A DNA stretch of 46,430 nt from Alphaproteobacteria bacterium (lineage in GTDB: Bacteria; Pseudomonadota; Alphaproteobacteria; WRAU01; Hepatincolaceae), in NCBI GenBank assembly GCA_009780035.1, contig WRAU01000009.1:24001-70430 (forward strand), read 5' to 3'. Under the pieces are notes generated by a model that saw only the letters and a list, made by a program, of their open reading frames with translations, was not told the DNA's origin and searched no databases. This document shows positions 25,590-34,442 of the stretch, piece by piece. Made by a program: the position numbers and the translations under genes. The stretch's first letter is position 1; every line of letters starts with the position of its first letter.

Positions 25590-27593
25590 ATGAATATAAA
25601 TATCAGTAATTTTAAGTTGGGGGAGGTTTCTAAATATGTTAATAAATATAATTTGAAAAATCTATATTACTCTTCCGCTTCTTGTTTAAAAAATATGAGG
25701 CTAAGCCCGTGGGATATGTTAGCAAGACGCAATGGCAGTAAATTTATTAATAATTTAGTTCATGCTTTTGAGGTTCGGATTATTGCATTGGAAGATAATA
25801 ACAATAACATTCTAATGGAAATTTATCCTACGGTTATTCGTTTTTATTTTAATAACGAGCCCTTAATAAAAAACGGCGAGCATTATAGCATTAATAATAA
25901 TTGGATTAGTGAAGATGAAATTGCCAAACTGAATTATGTCTATGATGATGCCAACAAATGCTACTATTTTTTTTCTGCGGATAGAACTCCAAGTATATTG
26001 AGCTTTGATGAAAATTATAATTTTACCCTAAAAAATGTAGATTATACAGACGGTCCTTATTTAGATATAAATAAAACCAATACAACTCTTAGTTTAAGCG
26101 GAACTACAGGCGAGGTGCAGATTACGGCATCAAGCGATTTATTTAAATCTAATGATGCGCTTTTAAATCAAAAAAGATTCATCCGCATTGCCCATAAAGG
26201 CATATGGGGTGCAGCGCAGATTTCGCAGTTTATAGATGCAAGGAATGTTAAAGCTCAAACCTTTATAGATTTTAACGGCACAGAGGATACTCGTGATTTC
26301 AAGCTAGGAGCATGGGGTGCGGAAATGGGTTATCCAACAATGGCGGCTATTTTCGGCGGGCGCATGTATTACGGAGCATCTAATAAAAACAAAAAAACTA
26401 TCTGGATTTCTAAAACCGGCGATTATACCAATATGTCGCCTACCACAAGGGTAAATGAAAATAGCGTAATAAGCGATATTATTGCAGAAGACAATTCTAT
26501 TACTTTAACTCTGCCGCGCGGCAAAAATATTCTTTGGCTGGGAGCAAATAAAGATAATGTATTGGTGGGTTCTCAAGAGGGAGTTTTTACCTTATTACCG
26601 TATAATATTGAATCGCCTATTTCGCCTTTTAATTATACAGTGGCGGAATTCAATTCGCAAAAGAATTCTAAGCATATGGCAAGCACCGATTTTTTAACCT
26701 TTTATGCTGACTGGCATCAGCAGAATATTTTTGCGATTTCTGTTGATAAAGATAAACTGCTGTCGCTATCGCAGATAAATAGTTGATCGCTGCATTTATT
26801 TGCTTCTAAAATTAAAGATATGCTGTATTTAGACTATCCCTCAAAGGCTTTATGCGTTCTAATGGAAAACGGTTCTCTGGCGCTTGGCTTTATTAATAGC
26901 AGCGGCGACTATCTTAATTATGCTTGAGTTTCGTGTAATTTAGGCGGAGAAGATGCTAAAATTACCGCCATAAGCGCCTCTTACAATAAGGAAAATCAAT
27001 ATCTGTATTTAACGGCAGCAAGAAAAATTAAAGGAAAGGACAGCAGATTTATTGAGGTAATAAATTTTGATTCACTGCAGAATCTTTATTTAGAAAATGC
27101 GGCTATGCCGGTTTATCTTGATTCATATATTCATAAAACCATTAGCAGTAATGTAATTGATTCCTTAGAAATATTTGAGGGTGAAACATTAAGTGTTCTA
27201 TACGGCAATAGCTATTTAGGAGATTTTAAAGTAATAAACGGCAGCATTACAGTGGCAGGCAACAGCTATGCCGATAGCAATGTAATAGTTGGCTATGGTT
27301 TTGCTTCAGTTTATACCACGCCGAATTTAGAAACCGATAGCAGTATGGTAAAAATAGATAAGGCAGATTTAGTTTTTTATAAATCTTCACATATTGATGT
27401 TCTTAATAGCACGGGCAGTATTCTGCAAAGAAATATTTTAGCTAAAACTGCGCCGATGGCTGAATATCAAAATATCATGCTTAATATTAATGGCAGCTGG
27501 GAGAGTAATGCTAATTTAAGCATTCAGCAGTATCTTCCTTTTGCCATGAATATTGTAGCAGTAAACTTAAATTTAAATATATTAAACAAATAA
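25590..27593 (+). CDS. Tail tubular protein B-like, with two in-frame UGA codons
   Basis: 667 residues if UGA 26784-26786 (codon 399) and UGA 26925-26927 (codon 446) are Trp. The N-terminus has the tail-tube-B features of short-tailed phages: FKLGEVSKYV, CLKNMRLSPWDML, ARRNGSKFI. Mid-protein PTMAAIFGGRMYYGASNK, TIWISKTGDYTNM and LGANKDNVLVGSQEGVFTL match the usual 'tiW-S-K-x-G-D-x' and 'L-V-G-T-x-x-G' blocks. The second UGA reads GSLALGFINSSGDYLNYA-Trp, where relatives have 'D-G-x-L...T-Y...x-A-W-x'. The frame then stays open for 221 codons to TAA. Eight other Trp codons are UGG. AAAGGAG precedes the ATG. Confidence 0.88.
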
Positions 27594-27605
27594 AAAGGAG
27601 GAAAT

Positions 27606-27941
27606 ATGTCAGCAATTAATGAATATCAAAAACAGAAAGCCGATATATTAAATAAATCTAACAGTCTTCTTATAGCGCTTAATAATAAAAGAGCGGCAGA
27701 GAAGTCTAAAATTAAAAATAAAACAGCAGCAGGGAGCGGCGGATCTAACGAAGATTTGCAGTATTTTATGGAAAATTCCCTAAATGCCGATAGTGAAGAA
27801 ATTCTTAAAAATCAAAGCGATGCCCTGCAAAGCCTTAAAGAAAAAACGCAGGCGGAAGCTAGATATAATGCCGTTGCTAAAAGAAAGCAAGATTTAGCTA
27901 GTATTAAAAATATCATGTCGTCTTTTTCTAAAATATTTTAA
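27606..27941 (+). CDS. Small coiled-coil virion-module protein
   Basis: 111 residues, no Trp, almost all helical and charged: EYQKQKADILNKSNSLLIAL, a Gly/Ser hinge (AAGSGGSN, about residues 43-50), then ILKNQSDALQSLKEKTQAEA and a final basic helix. AAAGGAGG lies just before the ATG, 12 bases after tail-tube B. Position between tail tube and fibre fits a short internal or tail-associated protein, but no homology is recognised. Confidence 0.6.
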   Translation: MSAINEYQKQKADILNKSNSLLIALNNKRAAEKSKIKNKTAAGSGGSNEDLQYFMENSLNADSEEILKNQSDALQSLKEKTQAEARYNAVAKRKQDLASIKNIMSSFSKIF

Positions 27942-27953
27942 AGAGGAATAATT

Positions 27954-28895
27954 ATGGATTACAAAAATTTTATAAGCTACTTGGCAACTGGACAGGATTC
28001 TTTTACCTGCGAATTTGAAGTGGAGTTCGAGGCGCAAATTGAAGTAATTATTGAAGATAAGCAGCTAGTATATTTAGAAGATTATACAGTTGAGAATTTC
28101 CGCAGTAAAGATAAAGTAGTTAAGCTAAAAGAAAAGTTGGGAAGCAGTCTTTTCCCTAAGCTGATTATTTTAAAAAGAAATGCGGGAATGCAGCGTAAAA
28201 CTAGCTTTCAAGACAACTCGCAAATTAAGGCGAATCTGCTGAATTTAGAATTTGATAATTTAATTGACAATCAAAATTTTTTGAAAGATTTCCTTACCGC
28301 AATCTCTCGCGGGCTGTTAATTAAAGGCGATGGTGATACTGATGGAGGAGGAGACTGCAATTGCAATTGTGATTGCGGCAATAATGGCAATACTGGCGGC
28401 GGAGAAGCAAACAGCGGTGTTGATCCTAGAGATTGGGAAGAAACTGTAAGCGCAGTTGATATTGAGGATAGTTTTGATGCCAGCAGTTTTAAAGAAGTAG
28501 TAATAGATGATGTTAAGCCTTTAACGCATAATACCTATTTTATTTACAGCAGCAATCCTGCAAATCTGCCGGACAGCACTCCCTATAGAATTACAAATTT
28601 TACAAAGATATGAGAACCCTGCAGTATTAGATTTTTTATTGATAAAAGAATTGCCTTTAAAGCAGATGCTGCAGAATTCATGAGAAAAATATATACAGCA
28701 TTAATTATCGGTAAAACGCAAACTGATCTGCTAAGTGTTTATTCTACAAATCAAACCGTGCTGTGCTCTGATGTGATTCGCGGTGAAGAAATAAAAAATA
28801 ATTATAAAGATATGTATGAGGATCTAAATATGGAAGCAAAAGATGAGTTTATTGTATTGCAGCGATACATATTAGACCCCGCACGCGGATATTAA
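27954..28895 (+). CDS. Tail-fibre-like protein with Cys/Gly linker and one in-frame UGA
   Basis: 313 residues if UGA 28611-28613 (codon 220) is Trp. The first 75 residues resemble the T7 gp17-type fibre attachment domain: DSFTCEFEVEFEAQIEVIIE, then LEDYTVENF and FPKLIILKRN, like 'F-x-V-x-F...D-Y-x-V...L-x-I-x-R'. A linker (about residues 125-152) is rich in Gly and Asp and carries CNCNCDC, four alternate cysteines that could bind metal or cross-link. The C-terminal 90 residues after the UGA (FTKI-Trp-EPCSIRFFIDK) read cleanly to TAA. AGAGGAA precedes the ATG. The one other Trp is UGG. Confidence 0.78.
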
Positions 28896-28990
28896 AAGTT
28901 TAAACTTTTGGCTTTCTATGTCGTTGTTTTACCACTTATGTATTTATTCATACACTTCGCGGTAAAACGCCTAATATAAAGCTCAAAACA
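28896..28990. repeat. Palindromic repeat
   Basis: Starts at the stop of the fibre gene. Inner stem GTTTTACC / GGTAAAAC, loop ACTTATGTATTTATTCATACACTTCGC. Outer arms are TTTTGGCTTT / AAAGCTCAAAA. It marks the right end of the virion module. Confidence 0.85.
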
Positions 28991-29125
28991 TAAATTTAAT
29001 AATTTTTATGTAAGATGTTTTGTGATATAGTGCAAAATTTATGTTTATTTATCACATATTTTGAGGTATAATTAATTTGTTTGATAATGTATTAAAATAG
29101 GAAAATTTAGAATAAGGAAATTATT

Positions 29126-30520
29126 ATGTGGCGCAAATTTTTTGATTTACTGCAGCAGATTGGAAGAGCTTTATGGTTGCCGATTGCGGTTCTGCCGGCT
29201 GCAGGTTTATTATTAAGATTCGGACAGCCGGATTTATTAAATATTGAATTTTTAGCAAAATCTGGGGAGGCAGTGTTCGCCAACTTGGGTCTGCTTTTTG
29301 CCATAGGGGTGGCAGGCGGAATGTCCCGCGATAAAAATATTTCAGCAGGACTCTCCGGCGCTATTATTTATCTGGTAATGGGCGCAGGCATGAAAGTATT
29401 AAACGAAGCTAATGATATGGGGACGCTTGGCGGGATTATTGCAGGGCTTATGGGCGGCTATTTATACAACCGTTTCTATCAAATTAAACTTCCTGTATAT
29501 TTAGCATTTTTTGGCGGCAGAAGATTTGTGCCGATTGTTTCGGGGCTTACAGCCATTGGATTAGCGTTTGTATTTGGGCTGATTTGGCCTTATATTGCTT
29601 TAGGAATTGATATTTTCAGCGAATGGGTAATTAGCTCTGGTCCTGTTGGAATGTTTGCCTATGGTGTTAGCAATCGTATTTTACTGCCAACAGGATTGCA
29701 GCATATAACTGAAGCTATTGCTTACTTTACCTTAGGCAGTTTTACAATGCCGGACGGCACAGTTTTAACTGGTGATTTAACTAGATTCTTTCATGGCGAC
29801 CCGACTGCTGGAATATTTATGGCGGGCTTTTTCCCTGTAATGATATTCGGTTTGCCGGCTGCCGCTCTAGCTATTTATAATACTGCAAAAAAAGAAAATA
29901 AGCCGTTAGTATTAGGAATTTTATTAAGCGGTGCGTTTACCTCATTATTAACAGGGGTAACCGAGCCGATAGAGTTTCCGATTCTTTTTGCTGCTCCGCT
30001 ATTATTTGGAATCCATGCTCTGTTAATGGGAGCATCTTATGTTGCTACATATCTGGTTGGATATAAGGCAGGGTTTACCTTTAGCGGCGGGATTATAGAC
30101 TTAGTTTTATCTTGGGGGATTTCAACTAAGCCTTGGATGATACTTATTCTTGGTCCTATTTTCTTCTGCATTTACTATTTTATTTTCTATACCTTAATTA
30201 AAGCGCTGAATTTAAAAACTCCCGGTCGTGAAGACGGCGATGTTAGTTCATCTAGTGCCGCTAAATTATTTGAAGATACCAGCTATACCGATAAGGCAGA
30301 AAATATCTTTAAAGCACTAGGGGGTGTTGATAATGTTGTAGTAATTGATAACTGCGTATCAAGACTGCGCTTGCAGTTAAAAGATATATCGCTGATAGAC
30401 GAGAATTTATTAAAACAAAATGGCAGCAAAGGAATATCCAAAAACGGCAATAACATTCAAGTGGTAATTGGAACGGATGTGGAGTTCTACGCTGATGCCA
30501 TGAAAGCTATTAAAACTTAA
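29126..30520 (+). CDS. PTS glucose/N-acetylglucosamine-type transporter, IIC-IIB domains
   Basis: 464 residues. Residues 1-365 form the IIC membrane channel of the glucose/GlcNAc group: LQQIGRALWLPIAVLPAAGLLLRFG at the start, ISNRILLPTGLQHI-type sequence (here SNRILLPTGLQHITEA) and LTGVTEPIEFPILFAAPLLF, the conserved GxTE sugar-binding loop. Residues about 390-464 form IIB with VIDNCVSRLRLQLKD, its Cys being the phosphorylated residue. No IIA domain is attached, so a separate IIA is needed. Sequence favours GlcNAc-type specificity but this is not proven. Its presence next to a GH3 hexosaminidase 11 kb away suggests aminosugar use. Confidence 0.9.
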   Translation: MWRKFFDLLQQIGRALWLPIAVLPAAGLLLRFGQPDLLNIEFLAKSGEAVFANLGLLFAIGVAGGMSRDKNISAGLSGAIIYLVMGAGMKVLNEANDMGTLGGIIAGLMGGYLYNRFYQIKLPVYLAFFGGRRFVPIVSGLTAIGLAFVFGLIWPYIALGIDIFSEWVISSGPVGMFAYGVSNRILLPTGLQHITEAIAYFTLGSFTMPDGTVLTGDLTRFFHGDPTAGIFMAGFFPVMIFGLPAAALAIYNTAKKENKPLVLGILLSGAFTSLLTGVTEPIEFPILFAAPLLFGIHALLMGASYVATYLVGYKAGFTFSGGIIDLVLSWGISTKPWMILILGPIFFCIYYFIFYTLIKALNLKTPGREDGDVSSSSAAKLFEDTSYTDKAENIFKALGGVDNVVVIDNCVSRLRLQLKDISLIDENLLKQNGSKGISKNGNNIQVVIGTDVEFYADAMKAIKT

Positions 30521-30531
30521 TATTATACCCT

Positions 30532-30663
30532 ACCGTCATGCCGTGCTATGGCACGGCATCCATAGGCTTGTTATGCAAAACGAAATATTGCAATGCTATA
30601 CATAATTATCAAAATTAATATTTGAGTTTTGGTCTTTAAAAATCCTCAAAATTTATTAAATAA
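30532..30663. repeat. REP-like palindrome and a deleted copy of the large palindrome
   Basis: 30535-30560 holds ATGCCGTG / CACGGCAT, an 8-bp inverted repeat of the REP-like family. 30623-30663 (TTTGAGTTTTGGTCTTT directly joined to AAAAATCCTCAAAATT) contains only the two outer arms of the 17606-type palindrome, the centre having been lost. Confidence 0.6.
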
Positions 30664-30723
30664 TTATAAGAATAGGTTATTTTTAACATGAAGCAGGAGA
30701 AATAAAGAAAAGTCAAAAAAAAC

Positions 30724-30751
30724 TTGACATATCCCCTTATAAATATATGAT
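30724..30751 (+). promoter_or_regulatory. Sigma70-type promoter of the YfcC-like gene
   Basis: TTGACA (30724-30729), 16 bases, TATGAT (30746-30751). Only one base differs from the consensus hexamers. A short leader follows, with GGAG at 30773-30776 ahead of ATG 30783. Confidence 0.75.
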
Positions 30752-30782
30752 AGTTTGTTATTAAAGTTTATTGGAGATGAAG

Positions 30783-32159
30783 ATGAAACTCAAACTACCG
30801 CATACGCTCAGTATTATATTTTCATTAATTATCATTATGGCAGTGTTAACATGGGTGTTGCCGGCTGGACAATTTGATAGGATTCATAATGAAGCAATTG
30901 GTCGTGATGTGGTGGTTCCTGGCACTTATAAGGAAGTGCCAAGCAATCCGCAAGGATTCTTAGATACTTTCTCTTCATTTGCCAGAGGGATTGTGAATGC
31001 TGCTGAGGTTATTGCCTATGTATTAATTATTGGCGGGGCATATGGTGTTATTTTAAAAACCGGCGCTATCAACAATGGACTTAAAGCTGCGGTAAAAAAA
31101 CTAGAAGGCAGAGAATTTTTATTGATTCCGGTTCTAATGTTCTTATTTTCTATTGGCGGAACTATGGCAGGGATGTATGAAGAAACACTGGCATTCTATT
31201 TAATTTTAATTCCGCTGATGGTGAGGGCAGGATACGACCCCATTGTGGGCGTAGCTACTATTCTGCTTGGTGTAGGTGCAGGGTTAACCGCATCTATCGG
31301 CAATCCTTTTGCTACAGGAATTGCCTCGCATATTGCTGAAATTCCTATTACTGACGGCATACTATCAAGAGTAATTTTTTATTTTATCTGTTTAGGCACT
31401 TCAATAGCTTATGTGTTATGGTATGCCAATAGAATTAAAAAGAATCCTAAAAAATCTATTTGCTATGCCAATAGAGCTGAGCATCAGGAAAGTTTTGCTA
31501 ATTTAACTAACGAAGAGGGTCATATTCGTTTTGGACTTAATCAAAAGCTGATTATTATAATTTTCTTAGGGCTTATATTTTTTATGATGTATGCAGTGGT
31601 GCAGCTGGGTTGGTGGATTCCTGAAATGACTGTGCTGTTTCTTGCAGGGGCAATGGTAGCGGCAATTCTTGGCGGGTTGAACGAAAAAGAATTTTGGGAT
31701 TCTTTTGTAGAAGGTTCTAAAGATTTACTCTATGCTGCAATTGTGGTTGGGCTAACTCGCGCTATTGTGATTGTGGCTCAGGACGGTGCAATTATTGATA
31801 CAATTTTACACGGCATTGTAAGTGTTCTATCAGGGCTTTCACAAAATTTATTTATTATGTTAAATCAAATTTTTCAGCTGTTTATAGCATTTTTAGTGCC
31901 AAGCTCAAGCGGACATGCGGCACTTACCATGCCTTTAATGGCACCGCTAGCAGATCTTTTCAGCGTGCCCCGTTCTTCTGTGGTTACTGCTTATCAGACG
32001 GCATCAGGATTGATTAATCAGTTTGCCCCAACTGCCGCTGTGGTAATGGCAGCTATTGGCATGGCGAAAATATCTTACTTTCATTGGTTGAAATTTGTAA
32101 TGCCTTTATTGTTTGTGCAGTTGATTATTGCCCTAGTGGTGTTAGTATTTACATTGTAA
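30783..32159 (+). CDS. YfcC-family membrane transporter
   Basis: 458 residues from ATG 30783, which lies six bases behind GGAG; an ATG at 30777 abuts that site and is less likely. About 12 helices. It has the YfcC/ArcD-like features LTWVLPAGQFDR near the N-terminus, FLFSIGGTMAGMYEETLAFYLILIP and a late SSSGHAALTMPLMAPLADLF. Members are thought to carry amino acids or carboxylates, often in exchange; the substrate here is unknown. Ends before an intrinsic terminator at 32167. It has its own strong promoter. Confidence 0.87.
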   Translation: MKLKLPHTLSIIFSLIIIMAVLTWVLPAGQFDRIHNEAIGRDVVVPGTYKEVPSNPQGFLDTFSSFARGIVNAAEVIAYVLIIGGAYGVILKTGAINNGLKAAVKKLEGREFLLIPVLMFLFSIGGTMAGMYEETLAFYLILIPLMVRAGYDPIVGVATILLGVGAGLTASIGNPFATGIASHIAEIPITDGILSRVIFYFICLGTSIAYVLWYANRIKKNPKKSICYANRAEHQESFANLTNEEGHIRFGLNQKLIIIIFLGLIFFMMYAVVQLGWWIPEMTVLFLAGAMVAAILGGLNEKEFWDSFVEGSKDLLYAAIVVGLTRAIVIVAQDGAIIDTILHGIVSVLSGLSQNLFIMLNQIFQLFIAFLVPSSSGHAALTMPLMAPLADLFSVPRSSVVTAYQTASGLINQFAPTAAVVMAAIGMAKISYFHWLKFVMPLLFVQLIIALVVLVFTL

Positions 32160-32166
32160 GGAAATT

Positions 32167-32197
32167 AAAAAAACCTAACAATTTAGGAAGTTTTTTC
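32167..32197. terminator. Intrinsic terminator after the YfcC-like gene
   Basis: A7 then CCTAA-CAAT-TTAGG and, after AAG, T6. The stem is short (5 bp, extended by the A/T tracts). Confidence 0.6.
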
Positions 32198-32269
32198 TTG
32201 ATAAAAATTACTATTAGTTATATAATGGTTTTTTCTTAAATATCATTTTATTTTATCTTGGAGGACATC

Positions 32270-33013
32270 ATGAATTTTGTTAGAAAATTTATTTTACAAA
32301 TTGTAGCATTATTTTTTATTCTGCCATTGGCTGTAAGTGCTTATGCTGATGATAGCGACTATGCGGGTGCTAATCTTAAACTTTTTAGCGGCTATGTTAA
32401 TAGTGATGTTGATTTTTTAGATACAACAAACTTCTTTGTAGAAGTTGAAACTTTTGCAAAAAAAGGTCAGTGGGATATTTATGGTTTTACCGATTTTAAA
32501 TTTAATGACAAAAAAATTGATAGATTAAACTACGATTTTTACAAATACATTGTAAGATACGATGTTATTAATAACTCTAAACTATTTTTAGTATTGCAGG
32601 CGAAAGAAACTTTTAATTATACTGGCGATGGTTTTGTTGGGCTTGGAACACAGTTTGACCTTCCTTTTATGGGAGTTTTAAAAGCCAATGCCATGTATTT
32701 TTTATCTTCAAAAGATAAAGATGGCAAAGAAGTTCAAATTCCAGCTATGATACAGTTTTCTTGGGGAAAAGATTTCGGACAGCTTGGGAATACACAGTTT
32801 AGCCTTTATCATGGCGGCTGGAGTGATATAGATTTATATGAAAAAAGAAAAGATGCTCCTAAAACTGCAGCTGCCTTCCAAATTTATGAAGGTGTTGGTT
32901 TAAATTATGATTCATACGGTTTTGAGTTAGGCTATAAATATTGGATGAATGTTGGCGGGAATAAAAATACCTCAGCTAATAGTGTATTCGGCTATTTAAT
33001 CAAAAGGTTTTAA
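32270..33013 (+). CDS. Tsx/OmpK-like outer-membrane channel
   Basis: 247 residues from ATG 32270, six bases behind GGAGG; a signal peptide follows (MNFVRKFILQIVALFFILPL, cleavage near AYADD). The mature part resembles nucleoside channel Tsx/OmpK: an early NFFVEVETFAKKGQWDIYGFTDF segment (family 'G-x-x-D-x-Y-G-Y-x-D'), repeated amphipathic strands and an end in Phe (YLIKRF). Such channels let nucleosides or other small solutes through the outer membrane. It follows a transporter gene, so the two may serve one substrate. Family call is moderate; outer-membrane location is better supported. Confidence 0.68.
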   Translation: MNFVRKFILQIVALFFILPLAVSAYADDSDYAGANLKLFSGYVNSDVDFLDTTNFFVEVETFAKKGQWDIYGFTDFKFNDKKIDRLNYDFYKYIVRYDVINNSKLFLVLQAKETFNYTGDGFVGLGTQFDLPFMGVLKANAMYFLSSKDKDGKEVQIPAMIQFSWGKDFGQLGNTQFSLYHGGWSDIDLYEKRKDAPKTAAAFQIYEGVGLNYDSYGFELGYKYWMNVGGNKNTSANSVFGYLIKRF

Positions 33014-33098
33014 ATAGCTTAGTTTCTATGTTATTGCTTCGGTGCTTATGTATTGTTATACATTTTGCACCGAAGCCCCTAATAAATACTTATAGAGT
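33012..33098. repeat. Palindromic repeat
   Basis: Inner stem GCTTCGGTGC / GCACCGAAGC is a perfect 10 bp with the usual TTATGTATTGTTATACATTTT loop. Its arm bases differ from every other copy, while pairing is complete. It lies between the Tsx-like gene and the rhodanese gene. Confidence 0.85.
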
Positions 33099-33104
33099 AA
33101 GTTT

Positions 33105-33509
33105 ATGATAAAATCTTTCTTTAATATATTTGCAGATAAAAATACCGCAAAAGAAGAATCACAGCTTAGCGCACAGCAGCTTAAAGATTTAATGGAGAAT
33201 TCTAAAATCAAAGTAATTCCCTTAGATGTTAGAAGCAAAATTGAATATGACCGATATCACATTAAAGGAGCTTTAAATATCCACATTGTAGATTTGTCTA
33301 TGCAGTCTTTGCAAAAAGCCTTAAATTTAAAAGAAAACGAAAAAATTATTATTGTAACCTATTGCAATGCAGGCGGTAGAGGCGGCAGGTCTTTTAGTTT
33401 TTTAACTAATGAAAATACTAATGAAAACATTCAAATAAAAAATCTTACAAACGGTATAAACCAGTGGATAGATAACGGCTTTCCTATTGAAGAGAATGTA
33501 AAAAGCTAA
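33105..33509 (+). CDS. Rhodanese-domain protein
   Basis: 134 residues, single rhodanese domain. Motifs: IPLDVRSKIEYDRYHIKGALNI (the 'D-V-R...H-I-x-G-A' segment) and the active loop TYCNAGGRGGRS with Cys87, which would carry the persulphide. NGINQWIDNGFPIE is the usual 'G-x-x-x-W-x-x-x-G-x-P' ending. The loop is two residues longer than the commonest six-residue type, so substrate is uncertain. No signal peptide. It is convergent with the formate/nitrite-type channel gene. Confidence 0.88.
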   Translation: MIKSFFNIFADKNTAKEESQLSAQQLKDLMENSKIKVIPLDVRSKIEYDRYHIKGALNIHIVDLSMQSLQKALNLKENEKIIIVTYCNAGGRGGRSFSFLTNENTNENIQIKNLTNGINQWIDNGFPIEENVKS

Positions 33510-33513
33510 TCTA

Positions 33514-34323
33514 TTACCCTCTTCGCTGCTGCCTTTTTAAATCATTATAATAATCTTTCAAAAGCAGGTGATAATAAACAATTGGCAGTAATATTCCGCC
33601 AGATAAGGCATTGCCGATTATTGACATAATAATAGCATTTAGGCTTTCGCCTAAGGGAATGCCTCCATTTAGAAATCCGGATAGAGAAAAAATAAACATG
33701 TTGGCAACACTATGTTGGTAGCCGGATGTAACAAAAAGCAGAATTGGAAAATAAAGTGCAAATATTTTAGAAACCACATCCTTAGCAGAGTAAGACAGCC
33801 AAACCGCAAGGGCTACAAAAATATTACAAAAAAAAGCGCTTATAATTAGCTCTATATTGCTTAATTCAGCCTTATGTCTAGCCGTTACTATGGTATATTG
33901 AATTGTAGTGCTGTCAAGAGCTCCGGCATGATGCACTAAAAATGCAGTCAGCCAGCAGCCGATAAAATTTCCTATAATAACTGCCAGCCAGTTGCTTGAT
34001 AACTGATTCAGCGAAGTTTTTTTTGCAAGAGTTGATAGGCTAACAAGGGCATTACCTGTAAAAATATCGCCTCCTGCTAAAACTGTTAAAATAATCCCTA
34101 CGGGAAAAACTAAGCTGCCTAAGAATCTTGCCATGCCTGCAGAAAACATCATGGAATCGGCTCCTGCCATAACCATTAGTGCCGCCATATATCCCATAGC
34201 AATAAACATGCCGCCAAGCATGCCTAAAATTACAGTGTTGCTAAATGGTGTATTAGCTTTTTTTATGCCTAGTTCTACTACTTCAAGAGCAGTTTTTTTA
34301 TGAGAAAATTCTTCTATAGCCAT
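33514..34323 (-). CDS. Formate/nitrite transporter (FNT) family channel
   Basis: 269 residues, six helices, the FocA/NirC fold that carries formate, nitrite or hydrosulphide. Visible: LGMLGGMFIAMGYMAALMVM (helix 1), FPVGIILTVLAGGDIFTGNALV (the broken helix 2 with 'G-x-x-L-x-T-G'), NFIGCWLTAFLVHHAG (helix 3) and SGYQHSVANMFIFSLSGF, the conserved 'G-x-x-H-x-x-A-N-M' with the pore His. HSC-type hydrosulphide channels share the fold, and the rhodanese neighbour makes sulphur transport possible but unproven. Short Arg-rich tail. Confidence 0.93.
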   Translation of the reverse strand: MAIEEFSHKKTALEVVELGIKKANTPFSNTVILGMLGGMFIAMGYMAALMVMAGADSMMFSAGMARFLGSLVFPVGIILTVLAGGDIFTGNALVSLSTLAKKTSLNQLSSNWLAVIIGNFIGCWLTAFLVHHAGALDSTTIQYTIVTARHKAELSNIELIISAFFCNIFVALAVWLSYSAKDVVSKIFALYFPILLFVTSGYQHSVANMFIFSLSGFLNGGIPLGESLNAIIMSIIGNALSGGILLPIVYYHLLLKDYYNDLKRQQRRG

Positions 34324-34442
34324 ATTTTTTACCTTTTTGCAAATTATATATCATAAATTGTTATTAGCAAAGAAAAATTGCAAATTATCACAAACTTGTT
34401 ATAATTTCTTATAATTAATTTAGTTGCTTTTGGTTAGTGTAA

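Noticed and set aside
19641-28613. In-frame UGA codons as nonsense mutations of a dying prophage
   Set aside because: All eight are UGA at plausible Trp sites, with no UAA, UAG or frameshift inside any of the genes; random decay would not be so selective.
19641-28613. UGA as selenocysteine
   Set aside because: The affected proteins are structural or packaging proteins without redox sites, conserved homologues point to Trp, and no recoding hairpins stand regularly after the codons.
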